64,000 bases of DNA, from the NCBI RefSeq assembly GCF_007679325.1, contig NZ_VEGI01000006.1, forward strand, positions 62,001 through 126,000, in the 5' to 3' direction. Below are positions 43,211 through 51,595 of this stretch, in pieces. The translations under genes and the position numbers were made by a program. The notes under the pieces are model-generated. The model was not told where the DNA came from. It did no database searches and saw only the letters and a program-made list of their open reading frames with translations. Positions within the stretch are counted from its first letter, which is position 1. Every line of letters starts with the position of its first letter. This DNA is from Arthrobacter sp. U41. GTDB taxonomy: Bacteria > Actinomycetota > Actinomycetes > Actinomycetales > Micrococcaceae.

Positions 43211-44044
43211 ATGAGCTTCCTGATGGGCCCCGCCCTGCTGTTCTGCCCCGCCGACCGCCCCGAGCGGTACCAGAAGGCCGCCGAGCGCGCCGACGCCGTG
43301 ATCGTGGACCTCGAGGACGCCGTCGCGCCGGCGGACAAACAGCGGGCCCGCGGCGCAATCCTCGCCCAGCTGGGCGCCACCGGGGATGTCCCCGAACTGG
43401 ACCCGAGCCGCACGATCGTCCGGATCAACCCAGCCGGCACGGAAGAGTTCGAGAAGGACCTGCACTGCCTCAAACACACCCCCTACCGGCACATCATGCT
43501 GGCCAAGGCCGAAAGTGCCGCCCAGCTCAAGGAGCTTGAGGGCTACAGCGTCATCGCGCTCTGCGAGACGGCGCTGGGCGTGGTCAACGCCGCCGCCATC
43601 GCGGCCGAACCCAATGTGGTCGCGCTGATGTGGGGCGCCGAGGATCTGCTGGCCTCGCTCGGCGGCACCTCCAGCAGGACGGACGACGGCGCCTACCGTG
43701 CGGTCGCGCTCCACGCCCGCTCCACCGTGCTGCTGGCCGCGCGCGCATTCGGCAAGGAAGCCGTCGATTCGGTCTACGTCAACATCCCGGACCTCGCCGG
43801 CCTCGCCGTCGAAGCCCGCGACGGCGTCGCCTCCGGGTTCGGTTCCAAGGCATGCATCCACCCGAACCAGGTGGCTGTGGTCCGCGGGGCCTATGCGCCG
43901 TCCGAGGCCGAGGTTGCCGCGGCCACGGAATTACTGGCCGCCGCCGCCGCGGCAGGCTCGGGCGTCTTCCAGTTCAACGGCAAGATGATCGACGGGCCCA
44001 TCCTCAAGCACGCCGCATCCACTCTGCGGCGCGCCGGGCACTAG
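43211..44044 (+). CDS. CitE-like CoA lyase, probable (R)-HMG-CoA lyase
   Basis: 277 residues, HpcH/HpaI aldolase family, TIM barrel. Metal and CoA residues are visible: IVDLEDAVAP (about residues 31-40), Glu119 in ALCETALGV and Glu144-Asp145 in MWGAEDLLA. There is no CitD or CitF nearby, so it is not the beta subunit of citrate lyase. Synteny with Rv2498c of M. tuberculosis, a stereospecific (R)-3-hydroxy-3-methylglutaryl-CoA lyase that also cleaves citramalyl-CoA, is close. Last gene of the operon, convergent with the CitB-type regulator. Confidence 0.85.
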   Translation: MSFLMGPALLFCPADRPERYQKAAERADAVIVDLEDAVAPADKQRARGAILAQLGATGDVPELDPSRTIVRINPAGTEEFEKDLHCLKHTPYRHIMLAKAESAAQLKELEGYSVIALCETALGVVNAAAIAAEPNVVALMWGAEDLLASLGGTSSRTDDGAYRAVALHARSTVLLAARAFGKEAVDSVYVNIPDLAGLAVEARDGVASGFGSKACIHPNQVAVVRGAYAPSEAEVAAATELLAAAAAAGSGVFQFNGKMIDGPILKHAASTLRRAGH

Positions 44045-44189
44045 CTTCGGGAACGTTCCGGCGCTAGGTTCCCAGGCCGGAACCGTCGTCGATTCCCCAC
44101 GAATGGCCACTTTGATGAGGCGAATAGCGGCCAATTGCGTCGAATGGTGCTCCCCGGCCCGACCCTGCGTGGTGTTCCGCAGCGACGAA

Positions 44190-44230
44190 TGAGCATGCTC
44201 CGTGCCGGTCGCGAACGCCGGACATGCTCA
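44190..44230. repeat. inverted repeat between convergent genes
   Basis: TGAGCATG-C-TCCG pairs with CGGACATGCTCA, one bulged base. A second small palindrome (AATGGCC and GGCCAATT) lies about 100 bases before it (about 44101-44138). Together they fill the 183-bp convergent gap 44045-44227 and may stop transcription from both sides. Confidence 0.6.
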
Positions 44231-44962
44231 GCGTTTCCAGAGATACCGGTTTTCCGGCCGCCCGGCAGCACCGTAGCGGGGCGTGAGCCTTGCGAAGCCG
44301 TGGATGACCAGGTACTCGAGGTAGCGGCGGGCGCTGACCCTCGACAGTCCGAGCTGAAGGGCCATCCCGGCTGCCGAGACGTCCTCCGGGCTTGACTTGA
44401 GCGCCTCGATGACGGCGTCCAGCGTCGGCCGTGAAAGGCCCTTCGGCAACCTCACCGGCGCGACGGCCGCCGGCACTGCCGCCGGCCCGGCAACCGGGTC
44501 CGCTGCGGAGGCCCGGCGGGTCGGCGCAACGAGCCGGTCGATGCTGTCCTGGTCTAGCGGCCCGGCCGCCCCGCCCGCGGCAAGTTCCCGGCGGAGAAGC
44601 AGGTACTCGTCGAGCCGCTCGTTCAGGGCCTGGGACGTGAAGGGCTTGACCAGATAGTGCAGGACGCCGCCGGCCATGGCGCCGCGGACCGTGTCCAGCT
44701 CCCGCGACGCCGTGATGACCAGGACGTCCAGGGGCTGCTGGCGGCCGCGGAGCTGCTGCAGCACATCCAGGCCGGACATGTCCGGAAGGTGGATGTCCAG
44801 CAGGACCAGTTCGGGCCGCAGCTCCGCCGCCAGGTCGAGGCCCTGCTGCCCGGTGTGGGCCAGGCTGACGACGTCGAAGCCGCCGCGGGCCAGCAGAAAC
44901 CCGTGGTGGATCCCTGCCACTGCCACGTCATCGTCAATGATGAGGGTGCGAATCGAGCTCAT
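44228..44962 (-). CDS. CitB/DcuR-type response regulator
   Basis: 244 residues. Receiver domain with the acidic pocket Asp10-Asp12, phosphoacceptor Asp56 in VLLDIHLPDMSG and the Lys in YLVKPF. A Pro/Ala linker (about 150-175) leads to a C-terminal winged helix (TLDAVIEALKSSPEDVSAAG, LQLGLSRVSARRYLEYLVIH). This layout is that of CitB/DcuR/DctR regulators, which control citrate, dicarboxylate and tricarboxylate uptake. Its start overlaps the kinase stop by 4 bases. Target is probably the adjacent tctCBA operon. Confidence 0.9.
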   Translation of the reverse strand: MSSIRTLIIDDDVAVAGIHHGFLLARGGFDVVSLAHTGQQGLDLAAELRPELVLLDIHLPDMSGLDVLQQLRGRQQPLDVLVITASRELDTVRGAMAGGVLHYLVKPFTSQALNERLDEYLLLRRELAAGGAAGPLDQDSIDRLVAPTRRASAADPVAGPAAVPAAVAPVRLPKGLSRPTLDAVIEALKSSPEDVSAAGMALQLGLSRVSARRYLEYLVIHGFARLTPRYGAAGRPENRYLWKR

Positions 44963-46539
44963 AGTTTCTGCAGTTCCGCCTCTTTTGTCCGGAGTACCAC
45001 CGTAAAGCAGGCTCCGCCCAGCGCGGACGGCGACACCGACGCCGCGCCGCCCCGGCGCCGCGCCACGCGCTGGACCAGGGCCAGGCCGAAGCCCCGGCTG
45101 TTGATGCCCTCGGCCTGCTTGGTGGTGACGCCGGCCTCGAAGACGGCGGCCCGCTCCGGCTCGGGGACACCGGGCCCGTCGTCCTCAACCGTGATGGTGC
45201 GTTCGCCGTCGGCAGTTTCCTCAAGCCGGACCGCAACGGTGCTGTCGTAGCCCGCGGCGTCCACCGCGTTGTCGATCAGGTTCCCCAGCACCGTGATGAC
45301 GTCGCCGGTCCCGTCCGGGGTGCACACCGAATCCGGGTCCACCAGAATTTCCACGCCGCGCTCCGCGCAGACCGTGGACTTGGCAATCAGCAGCGCCCGG
45401 ACGTCGTGATCGGTGACTCCTGCGGCCAGCGGTCGGTTGACGAAGGCGGCGTCGCTGTGGCTGCGGCCCAGGTATTCCACGGCCTTGGCCTGCTCGCCGA
45501 GCTCCAGGAGGCCCGAGATCACATGCAGTTTGTTGGCGAATTCGTGGGCCTGGGCCCGCAGCGCCTGGGTCACGTCCAGGGCTCCGTCGCGGTCGCGGAG
45601 GATCGTGTGGAGTTCGGTCCGGTCGCGGAGAATGAGGACTTTGCCGACTTCCCGGCCGTCCACCGTGGCGTCGTTCACTTTGCCCAGCAGGATCCGTTCG
45701 CCGGAGAGCACCAGTTCTTCGGTGGACGATCCGGCGGCGAGGAGCGCGCGGATCCCGGGTTCCAGGCATTCGCTGGCCGGCTGTCCGGTGATTTCCTCGC
45801 CGACGCCCAGCAGCCGGCGCGCCTCGTCGTTGACGAGCGCCACCTTCCCGTCGGCGTCGACGGCGACGAGCCCCTCGCCCAGGCCGTGGAGCATTGCGTC
45901 GCGGGTCTCCAGCAGGGCGGCGATGTCCTCCGGCTCCAGCTTGTAGATCCGCCGCCACACGAGTTTGGAGATGTACATCGCCCCCAGCGACCCGAGGAGT
46001 GCCGCTCCGAGGAGCCAGCCGAACAGCTGTGGCAGATCCTCGTAGAGGTCCTCGGCCAGGGTCCGTTCCAGCACGCCGACCGAGGCCGAGCCGATCACGG
46101 TCCCGTCGGGGGCAAAGATGGGAACCTTGACCCGCCACGACTCACCCAGCGTCCCTGTCTGGGTGCCGACGTAGATCTCGCCGGAGAGCGGCACCGACGG
46201 GTCGGTGGACACGGGCCGGCCGATTTCCGCCGGGTTCGGGTGCGACTGGCGGACGCCGTCGCGGTCCGTCACCACCACGTAGGTGACATTCGAGGCCTGG
46301 CGGATGACTTCGGCGATGGGCTGGATGGTCTGCGCCGGCTGAGGCGTGCCGAGGGCATCCACCACGGAGGGCAGCCGGGCCACACTTTCCGCCACTCCGA
46401 TCAGCCGGCCTTTGTACGCGTCCCGGAGTTGCTGCTCCTGCATGCGGATGGTCACGGCCCCCACTGCCGTCAGGACGGCCAGCACAATACCGAGCTGCAG
46501 CGCCACCAGCTGGAAGCGTAAGGGAATCCTGTGAACCAT
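44959..46539 (-). CDS. CitA/DcuS-type sensor histidine kinase
   Basis: 526 residues. Membrane helices at about 10-30 and 172-195 flank an extracytoplasmic PAS domain with the carboxylate-sensor sequence YVVVTDRDGVRQSHPNPAEI. A cytoplasmic PAS follows, then the SpoOB-like phosphorylation helix with His332 in AHEFANKLHVISGLLELG and an HATPase (NLIDNAVDAAGYD, DDGPGVPEP). CitA/DcuS kinases sense external citrate or C4-dicarboxylates. ATG at 46539 was chosen; a long open frame continues upstream through the tctC promoter but is not credible. A perfect CRP-like site overlaps this start codon. Confidence 0.92.
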   Translation of the reverse strand: MVHRIPLRFQLVALQLGIVLAVLTAVGAVTIRMQEQQLRDAYKGRLIGVAESVARLPSVVDALGTPQPAQTIQPIAEVIRQASNVTYVVVTDRDGVRQSHPNPAEIGRPVSTDPSVPLSGEIYVGTQTGTLGESWRVKVPIFAPDGTVIGSASVGVLERTLAEDLYEDLPQLFGWLLGAALLGSLGAMYISKLVWRRIYKLEPEDIAALLETRDAMLHGLGEGLVAVDADGKVALVNDEARRLLGVGEEITGQPASECLEPGIRALLAAGSSTEELVLSGERILLGKVNDATVDGREVGKVLILRDRTELHTILRDRDGALDVTQALRAQAHEFANKLHVISGLLELGEQAKAVEYLGRSHSDAAFVNRPLAAGVTDHDVRALLIAKSTVCAERGVEILVDPDSVCTPDGTGDVITVLGNLIDNAVDAAGYDSTVAVRLEETADGERTITVEDDGPGVPEPERAAVFEAGVTTKQAEGINSRGFGLALVQRVARRRGGAASVSPSALGGACFTVVLRTKEAELQKL

Positions 46540-46545
46540 GTCACA
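46530..46545. promoter_or_regulatory. perfect CRP/GlxR-like site over the sensor-kinase start
   Basis: TGTGAACCATGTCACA matches all ten conserved positions of TGTGA-N6-TCACA. It covers the kinase start codon (46537-46539) and lies 167 bases before tctC. Binding here could block the kinase gene and assist or expose the tctC promoter. Confidence 0.65.
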
Positions 46546-46711
46546 AGTTTCCCATCCGGCCGCCGCCTCCGGACCCAAACCGGGGCTCCAGGCTGTGACC
46601 AATATGACCACTACTACCTCTATGGCCAAATTCTGGCCCCCGCCCCGGTCCGCTCCTAGTCTCTGGGAAGTGATTCCGATGACGTGCATCACATTTCTAC
46701 TAGGAGAAACC

Positions 46712-47740
46712 ATGACCTCCCACTCCAATTTCACCCGGCCCAACTTCACCCGCCGGGCCGCTCTCGTGGCCGGGGCGGCCGGCGTCGTCCTCGCCCTGTC
46801 CGCCTGTGCGGGGGGCGCAAGCGGCGCGTCCGGCCAGAACGGTTCCGCGGACCAGATCAAGAAGCTGAGCATCATCGTTCCGGCCAACCCGGGCGGCGGC
46901 TGGGACCAGACCGGCCGTGCCATGCAGCAGGACCTGCAGTCCAACAAACTGGTCACCTCCGCCCAGGTCAGCAATATCGGCGGCGGCGGCGGAACGAACG
47001 GCCTCGCCAAGCTGGCCACCGAGAAGGACGCCAACACCCTCATGGTGATGGGCTACGTCATGGTGGGCGCCGTGGAGACCAACGCCGCCAAGACCCGGCT
47101 GGAGGACACCACCCCCATTGCGCGCCTGACCGAGGAGCCGCTGGTCCTGGTGGTCCCGGCGTCGTCCAAGTACCAGTCCGTGAAGGACCTCGTGGATGAC
47201 ATCAAGGCCAACGGCAAGGGCGTATCGATCACCGGCGGCTCGGCCGGCGGAGCGGACCACATCCTGGCCGGCCAGATCCTCAAGTCCCAGGGCGTCGAAT
47301 CCGACAAACTGAACTACATCGGCTACTCCGGCGGCGGCGAATCGATTGCCGCGCTGCTCGGCAACAAGGTCCAGGCCGGCATCTCCGGCGTGGGGGAGTA
47401 CGCCGAGCAGGTCAAGGCCGGCAAGGTGCGGGCGCTCGCCGTCTCCGGCACGTCCGAGGCGCCGGCCCTGCCGGGCGTCAAGCCCCTGAAAGACCAGGGC
47501 GTCGACGTTGTGCTGACCAACTGGCGCGGCGTGGTGGCCCCCGGCTCCATCGACGACGCACAAAAGGCGAAGCTGACCGAAGTAGTCACCAAACTGCACG
47601 GCACCGAAGCCTGGAAGGCCACCCTGGCCAAGAACAACTGGTCCGACGCCTTCCTCGCCGGCGACGAGTTCAAGACCTTCCTCACGGAGGACATCGCCAA
47701 GGTCAAGACCACACTGACTGAGATCGGCCTGGTCAAGTAA
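46712..47740 (+). CDS. tctC: tripartite tricarboxylate transporter substrate-binding lipoprotein TctC
   Basis: 342 residues from ATG at 46712 with AGGAGA upstream. The N-terminus has paired Arg (FTRRAALV) and a lipobox LSAC with Cys32, so it is a lipoprotein possibly exported by Tat. The Bug/TctC fold starts at IVPANPGGGWDQTGRAMQQD and includes NIGGGGGTNGLAKLA. TctC captures a carboxylate and delivers it to TctBA. The ligand is unknown; the family binds citrate, other tri- and dicarboxylates, and aromatics. First gene of tctCBA. Confidence 0.93.
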   Translation: MTSHSNFTRPNFTRRAALVAGAAGVVLALSACAGGASGASGQNGSADQIKKLSIIVPANPGGGWDQTGRAMQQDLQSNKLVTSAQVSNIGGGGGTNGLAKLATEKDANTLMVMGYVMVGAVETNAAKTRLEDTTPIARLTEEPLVLVVPASSKYQSVKDLVDDIKANGKGVSITGGSAGGADHILAGQILKSQGVESDKLNYIGYSGGGESIAALLGNKVQAGISGVGEYAEQVKAGKVRALAVSGTSEAPALPGVKPLKDQGVDVVLTNWRGVVAPGSIDDAQKAKLTEVVTKLHGTEAWKATLAKNNWSDAFLAGDEFKTFLTEDIAKVKTTLTEIGLVK

Positions 47741-47742
47741 CA

Positions 47743-48264
47743 ATGTCCGTCCAAGTCAGCACCCCCGCCAGGCGGCCCACGGGGGAGATCCTCTTCGCCC
47801 TGGTGTTCGTCAGCGTGGGCGTGGCCGGCCTCCTGACGGCGGGGTCCATCCCGATCCCGCCGTCGGAAACCGGCATCGGCCCGCGGGCCTTCCCGTACAT
47901 CGTGTGCAGCATGCTGGTGATTGTGGGCACCGGAATCGTCGCCCAGGTGTTCCGCGGCAAGGTGGGCCAGGCCGAGGAAAGCGAAGACCTCGACGTCACC
48001 GCCAAAACCGACTGGGTGGCCCTGGCGAAACTCGTGGGCTTTGTGGTGCTCCACATCTTCCTGATCGAACCTGCGGGCTGGCCCGTTGCCGCCGCCGTGC
48101 TGTTCAGCGGGGCGGCCTGGTCGCTTGAGGCCAAGCCGCTCTGGAAGGCGGTCATCATTTCCGTGGTGCTGGCGCTCGTTCTCCAGTACGTCTTCGGCGG
48201 GCTGCTGGGCGTATCCCTGCCGCCGGGCCCGCTGCTTGAGGGGGTGCCGTTCTTCAATGGATAG
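47743..48264 (+). CDS. tctB: tripartite tricarboxylate transporter small membrane subunit TctB
   Basis: 173 residues with four membrane helices (for example [20 protein letters not shown] and a C-terminal [20 protein letters not shown]). The layout is that of TctB, the poorly conserved small permease subunit of TTT systems. Starts 2 bases after tctC and overlaps tctA by 8 bases, so the three subunits are made together. The acidic loop between helices 2 and 3 ([10 protein letters not shown]) is probably cytoplasmic. Confidence 0.9.
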   Translation: MSVQVSTPARRPTGEILFALVFVSVGVAGLLTAGSIPIPPSETGIGPRAFPYIVCSMLVIVGTGIVAQVFRGKVGQAEESEDLDVTAKTDWVALAKLVGFVVLHIFLIEPAGWPVAAAVLFSGAAWSLEAKPLWKAVIISVVLALVLQYVFGGLLGVSLPPGPLLEGVPFFNG

Positions 48265-49789
48265 CTTCATGATGCTCCTGGAGGGCTTCTCGACGGCGCT
48301 GCAGCCGGTCTACCTGCTGTACGCCCTGGGCGGCGTCTTCGTCGGCACCGCCGTCGGCGTGCTGCCCGGCATCGGTCCGGCGATGACCGTCGCGCTGCTG
48401 ATGCCCATCACTTACGCGCTGGACCCCGCGGCCGCCCTCATCGTGTTCGCCGGCATCTACTACGGCGGCATGTACGGCGGCTCCACCACCTCCATCCTGC
48501 TCAACACACCGGGGGAGTCGTCCTCGATCGTCACCGCGCTCGAGGGCAACAAGATGGCCAAGGCGGGCCGGGGCGCCGCGGCACTGGCGACGGCGGCGAT
48601 CGGCTCGTTCGTCGCCGGCACCATCGCGACGGTGCTGCTGTCCTTCCTGGCGCCGGTGGTCGCGCAACTGGCCGTCGGCCTGGGACCCGTGGACTATGTG
48701 GCGCTTATGGTGGTGGCGTTCCTCACCGTCGGTGCACTGCTGGGCGCCTCCGTACTGCGCGGCCTTGCGTCGCTGTCCCTGGGGCTGTTCATCGGGATGA
48801 TCGGCATCGACGACAGCACCGCCCAGCAGCGCTTCACCTTCGACAACCCCACCCTGGTGGACGGCATCGACATGGTCCTGGTGGCTGTGGGGCTCTTTGC
48901 CCTCGGTGAGGCCCTGTACGTGGCCTCCAAGCTGCGGCACGGGCCGGTCGAGGTCATCCCGGTCAGCAAAGGCAAGAACGCCTGGCTGTCCAAGGAGGAC
49001 TGGAAGCGGTCCTGGAAGCCGTGGCTGCGGGGCACCTTCATCGGCTTCCCGATCGGCACGGTGCCGGCCGGCGGCGCGGACGTCTCCACGTTCCTGTCCT
49101 ACGCCGCGGAACGGAAACTGGCCAAGGGCCGGAACAAGGCAGAGTTCGGCAAGGGTGCCATCGAGGGCGTGGCCGGTCCGGAAGCGGCGAACAACGCCGC
49201 GGCCGCCGGCGTCCTGGTCCCGCTGCTGACGCTCGGTATCCCGACGACGGCGACGGCGGCCATGATGCTGACGGCGTTCCAGCGCTACCAGATCCAGCCC
49301 GGGCCCCTGCTCTTCGAAAACCAGGGCGCGCTGGTGTGGACCCTGATCGCCTCCCTGTACGTCGGAAACCTGATGCTGCTGGTGTTGAACCTGCCCCTCG
49401 TGGGCCTGTGGGTGAAAATCCTGCAGATCCCGCGGCCCTACCTGTACGCGGGCATTCTGGTCTTCGCGGCACTGGGCGCGTTCTCGGTCAACTTCGCGGC
49501 GGCCGACGTGGGGATCCTGCTGGTGGTGGGCATCCTGGGCTACTTCATGCGCCGCTACGGCTATCCCGTGGCGCCCATGGTGGTGGCGATGATCCTCGGG
49601 CCGATGTTCGAGGTGCAGCTGCGGCGCTCGCTGCAGCTGTCGCAGAACGATCCCGCGGCGCTGTTCTCCTCGCCGTTCGCGGTGATCGTGTATGTCTCCA
49701 TGGCCCTGATCTTCGTGGGCTCGTGGTGGCTTCGCCGCCGGCAGGCCTCGCTGGAGGCCGCGCCGGTGAAAGACGAGTTGTCCGTGTAG
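48257..49789 (+). CDS. tctA: tripartite tricarboxylate transporter large permease TctA
   Basis: 510 residues, about twelve helices. The TctA signature [20 protein letters not shown] and the Gly-rich [20 protein letters not shown] are followed in the second half by [20 protein letters not shown]. These are the two conserved loops of the family. ATG at 48257 gives the standard start ([20 protein letters not shown]); the frame upstream overlaps tctB. Na+- or H+-coupled uptake of a carboxylate with TctC and TctB. Ends before a bidirectional inverted repeat. Confidence 0.94.
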   Translation: MDSFMMLLEGFSTALQPVYLLYALGGVFVGTAVGVLPGIGPAMTVALLMPITYALDPAAALIVFAGIYYGGMYGGSTTSILLNTPGESSSIVTALEGNKMAKAGRGAAALATAAIGSFVAGTIATVLLSFLAPVVAQLAVGLGPVDYVALMVVAFLTVGALLGASVLRGLASLSLGLFIGMIGIDDSTAQQRFTFDNPTLVDGIDMVLVAVGLFALGEALYVASKLRHGPVEVIPVSKGKNAWLSKEDWKRSWKPWLRGTFIGFPIGTVPAGGADVSTFLSYAAERKLAKGRNKAEFGKGAIEGVAGPEAANNAAAAGVLVPLLTLGIPTTATAAMMLTAFQRYQIQPGPLLFENQGALVWTLIASLYVGNLMLLVLNLPLVGLWVKILQIPRPYLYAGILVFAALGAFSVNFAAADVGILLVVGILGYFMRRYGYPVAPMVVAMILGPMFEVQLRRSLQLSQNDPAALFSSPFAVIVYVSMALIFVGSWWLRRRQASLEAAPVKDELSV

Positions 49790-49807
49790 GCGCGGATGCA
49801 CCGCTGA

Positions 49808-49859
49808 TTCGACACAGATGGCCGGAATGGTGACCACCGTTCCGGCCATTTGTGTCGAA
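49808..49859. terminator. 20-bp-arm inverted repeat between convergent tctA and the LMF gene
   Basis: TTCGACACAGATGGCCGGAA (49808-49827) and its complement (49840-49859) match at 19 of 20 positions around a 12-base loop. A TTTTT run follows about 10 bases later on the plus strand. It probably terminates from both sides. Confidence 0.75.
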
Positions 49860-49933
49860 CGGGACAGAGCTTTTTCGGCCGGGACCCGTCCTCCGGCGGC
49901 TCAGCCCTTCAGGCGGCTCATTCCTTTGGTGGC

Positions 49934-51460
49934 TCAGTCCTCCGGCGGCAGGGACAGCGGAGGGATGGATTCGTGCAGCGGAACCCGGATCCAGCGCTGG
50001 CCCGTGGCGCGGAACTCAGCCCGGGTGGCGAAGCGGTACAGGTAGCTGCGGGCACGCACCCAGCGGGGCCGGGCGCCGTCGAACGGGTCATGGCGCAATA
50101 GGCGAAGGGTGGGGCGGTCGGCCTCCAGGAGCCGGGCCAGGAAGGCGTAGAACCACTCCTCGTGGACGGTGCGCAGCGGCAGGAACCACATCAGCCAGTC
50201 GAGGCGCAGGTGGTAGGGCGCCCACTGGCGCGGGATGCGGCGGACGTCACCGGGCTTGCCGCGGAAGCCGTATTCCCGCCACTCCGCGGTGTCGTCGGGC
50301 TCCGCGGAGAGGGTTCCTTCCACGGCGATTTCGATCCGCTGCTTGGTGACAGTGCCGAAGGCGCCGTAGGTGTTCCCGAGCTGCCAGCGGTTGAAACTGG
50401 CATTCATCAGCTGGTAGTGGGAGAACAGGTTCTCGACGGGCCGGTAGCTGAGCACAACGAGTAACACCGTGGCCACCAGTACCACCACGAGCCACGCGAC
50501 CGGCGCCTGGCTGCCCGCCGCAGCCGCCGCCGCAGCCGGGTCCGCAGCGCCGGCCGCCCCGCCGTCCGCGGCTCCCGCACCCGCCGCAGCATGCCAGTCC
50601 AGCGGGATGGCCGGGACGAGGGCGTGCGCCACCGGGTCGCTGACCGCGGCGAAGGCAAGCAGGATCGCCATCCAGTTGAGCCAGGCGAAGTTCCCGCTCG
50701 CCACCAGCCAGAGCTGGGTGAAGATGATGATCCCCGCGGCCATACTGGCCAGCGGCTGCGGGGCGAAGAGGAAGAACGGCACCACCAGCTGGGCGACATG
50801 GTTGCCGAGGACCTCCAGCCGGTGCCACGCCTTGGGCAGCAGGTGGGCCTGCCGGCTGAGCGGCCCGGGCATCGGCTGGGTCTCGTGGTGGTAGTACAGG
50901 GCCGTCAGGTCACGCCACTCCCGGCCGCCGCGGATCTTGATCATGCCCGCGCCAAACTCGAGGCGGAACACCAGCCAGGCCAGCAGGATCAGGATGGTCC
51001 GCGGCGGGGGAGTCTGGTCGGAGCCGAGGAAGGCCACAATGAACCCGGCCTCCAGCAACAGCATCTCCCAGCCGAAGCCATAGAACGTTTGCCCCACATT
51101 GACGATCGACATGTACAACAGCCACAGCGCCAGGAACGCCAGCATGGGAACCCACGGCGGGCCAAGCTGCGGCAGGCCCAGGACAAGCGTGGCGGCAACC
51201 GCCATCCCGGCCCAGCACACCGCGCGCAACAGCCGGTCCGAGTACCGCCAGCTGAACAGGGTGGGCCGGCGGAGGCGGCCTGAGCGGGCCACGAAATCCG
51301 GCACAGGCAACAGCCCGCGCTCGCCGAGAAGGGCCGGGAACTGGTTATGCGTGGACAGGAAAGCGACCAGGAACACGGCGGCGACGCCGCGCTGGAGCAC
51401 CTGCCGGGCGAACTCGTACTCCGGCGCGTCGAACCAGGCGGTCCACTCCACGAATCCCAC
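49934..51460 (-). CDS. lipase maturation factor (LMF1)-family membrane protein
   Basis: 508 residues from GTG at 51460, with about eight membrane helices. The family pattern is clear: WTAWFDAPEYEFARQVLQRG at the start, LAWLVFRLEFGAGMIKIRGG with REWRDLTALYYHHETQPMPG, and a soluble C-terminal part (YGFRGKPGDVRRIPRQWAPY). In vertebrates LMF1 helps fold lipases; the bacterial role is unknown. A Gly/Ala/Asp low-complexity loop lies near residue 300. A longer open frame upstream runs through dxr antisense and is rejected. The gene tail is followed by a short partial duplication of its last codons (49889-49945). Confidence 0.85.
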   Translation of the reverse strand: MGFVEWTAWFDAPEYEFARQVLQRGVAAVFLVAFLSTHNQFPALLGERGLLPVPDFVARSGRLRRPTLFSWRYSDRLLRAVCWAGMAVAATLVLGLPQLGPPWVPMLAFLALWLLYMSIVNVGQTFYGFGWEMLLLEAGFIVAFLGSDQTPPPRTILILLAWLVFRLEFGAGMIKIRGGREWRDLTALYYHHETQPMPGPLSRQAHLLPKAWHRLEVLGNHVAQLVVPFFLFAPQPLASMAAGIIIFTQLWLVASGNFAWLNWMAILLAFAAVSDPVAHALVPAIPLDWHAAAGAGAADGGAAGAADPAAAAAAAGSQAPVAWLVVVLVATVLLVVLSYRPVENLFSHYQLMNASFNRWQLGNTYGAFGTVTKQRIEIAVEGTLSAEPDDTAEWREYGFRGKPGDVRRIPRQWAPYHLRLDWLMWFLPLRTVHEEWFYAFLARLLEADRPTLRLLRHDPFDGARPRWVRARSYLYRFATRAEFRATGQRWIRVPLHESIPPLSLPPED

Positions 51461-51495
51461 GTTACGCCAGCGGTCCGCGGCGTCAACGGCGGGCG

Positions 51496-51553
51496 TCGAG
51501 TTGGCACGTCGCGGCAGTGTCCGTGCCGACACTGCCGCGACATGCCACCTCGA
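51496..51553. repeat. 26-bp-arm inverted repeat in the LMF/dxr divergent region
   Basis: Arms at 51496-51521 and 51528-51553 match at 24 of 26 positions; the core is GTCGCGGCAGTGTC and its complement around a 6-base loop. It sits between two divergent starts, 35 bases from the LMF start and 43 from dxr, so it is not placed like a terminator. Confidence 0.85.
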
Positions 51554-51595
51554 CTGGCACACCGGGGCACCTGCCGCGTGCGGGATACTTGAATC

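Noticed and set aside
43211..49789. Citrate fermentation locus (CitE, CitA/CitB, TctCBA)
   Set aside because: No CitC, CitD, CitF, CitG or CitX is present and citE is tied by a 4-base gap to the MaoC and CoA-transferase genes of a leucine-type operon.
49889..49945. Short tandem GGCGGCTCA-like repeats after the LMF gene
   Set aside because: They look like a local duplication of the gene's last codons with no sign of function.
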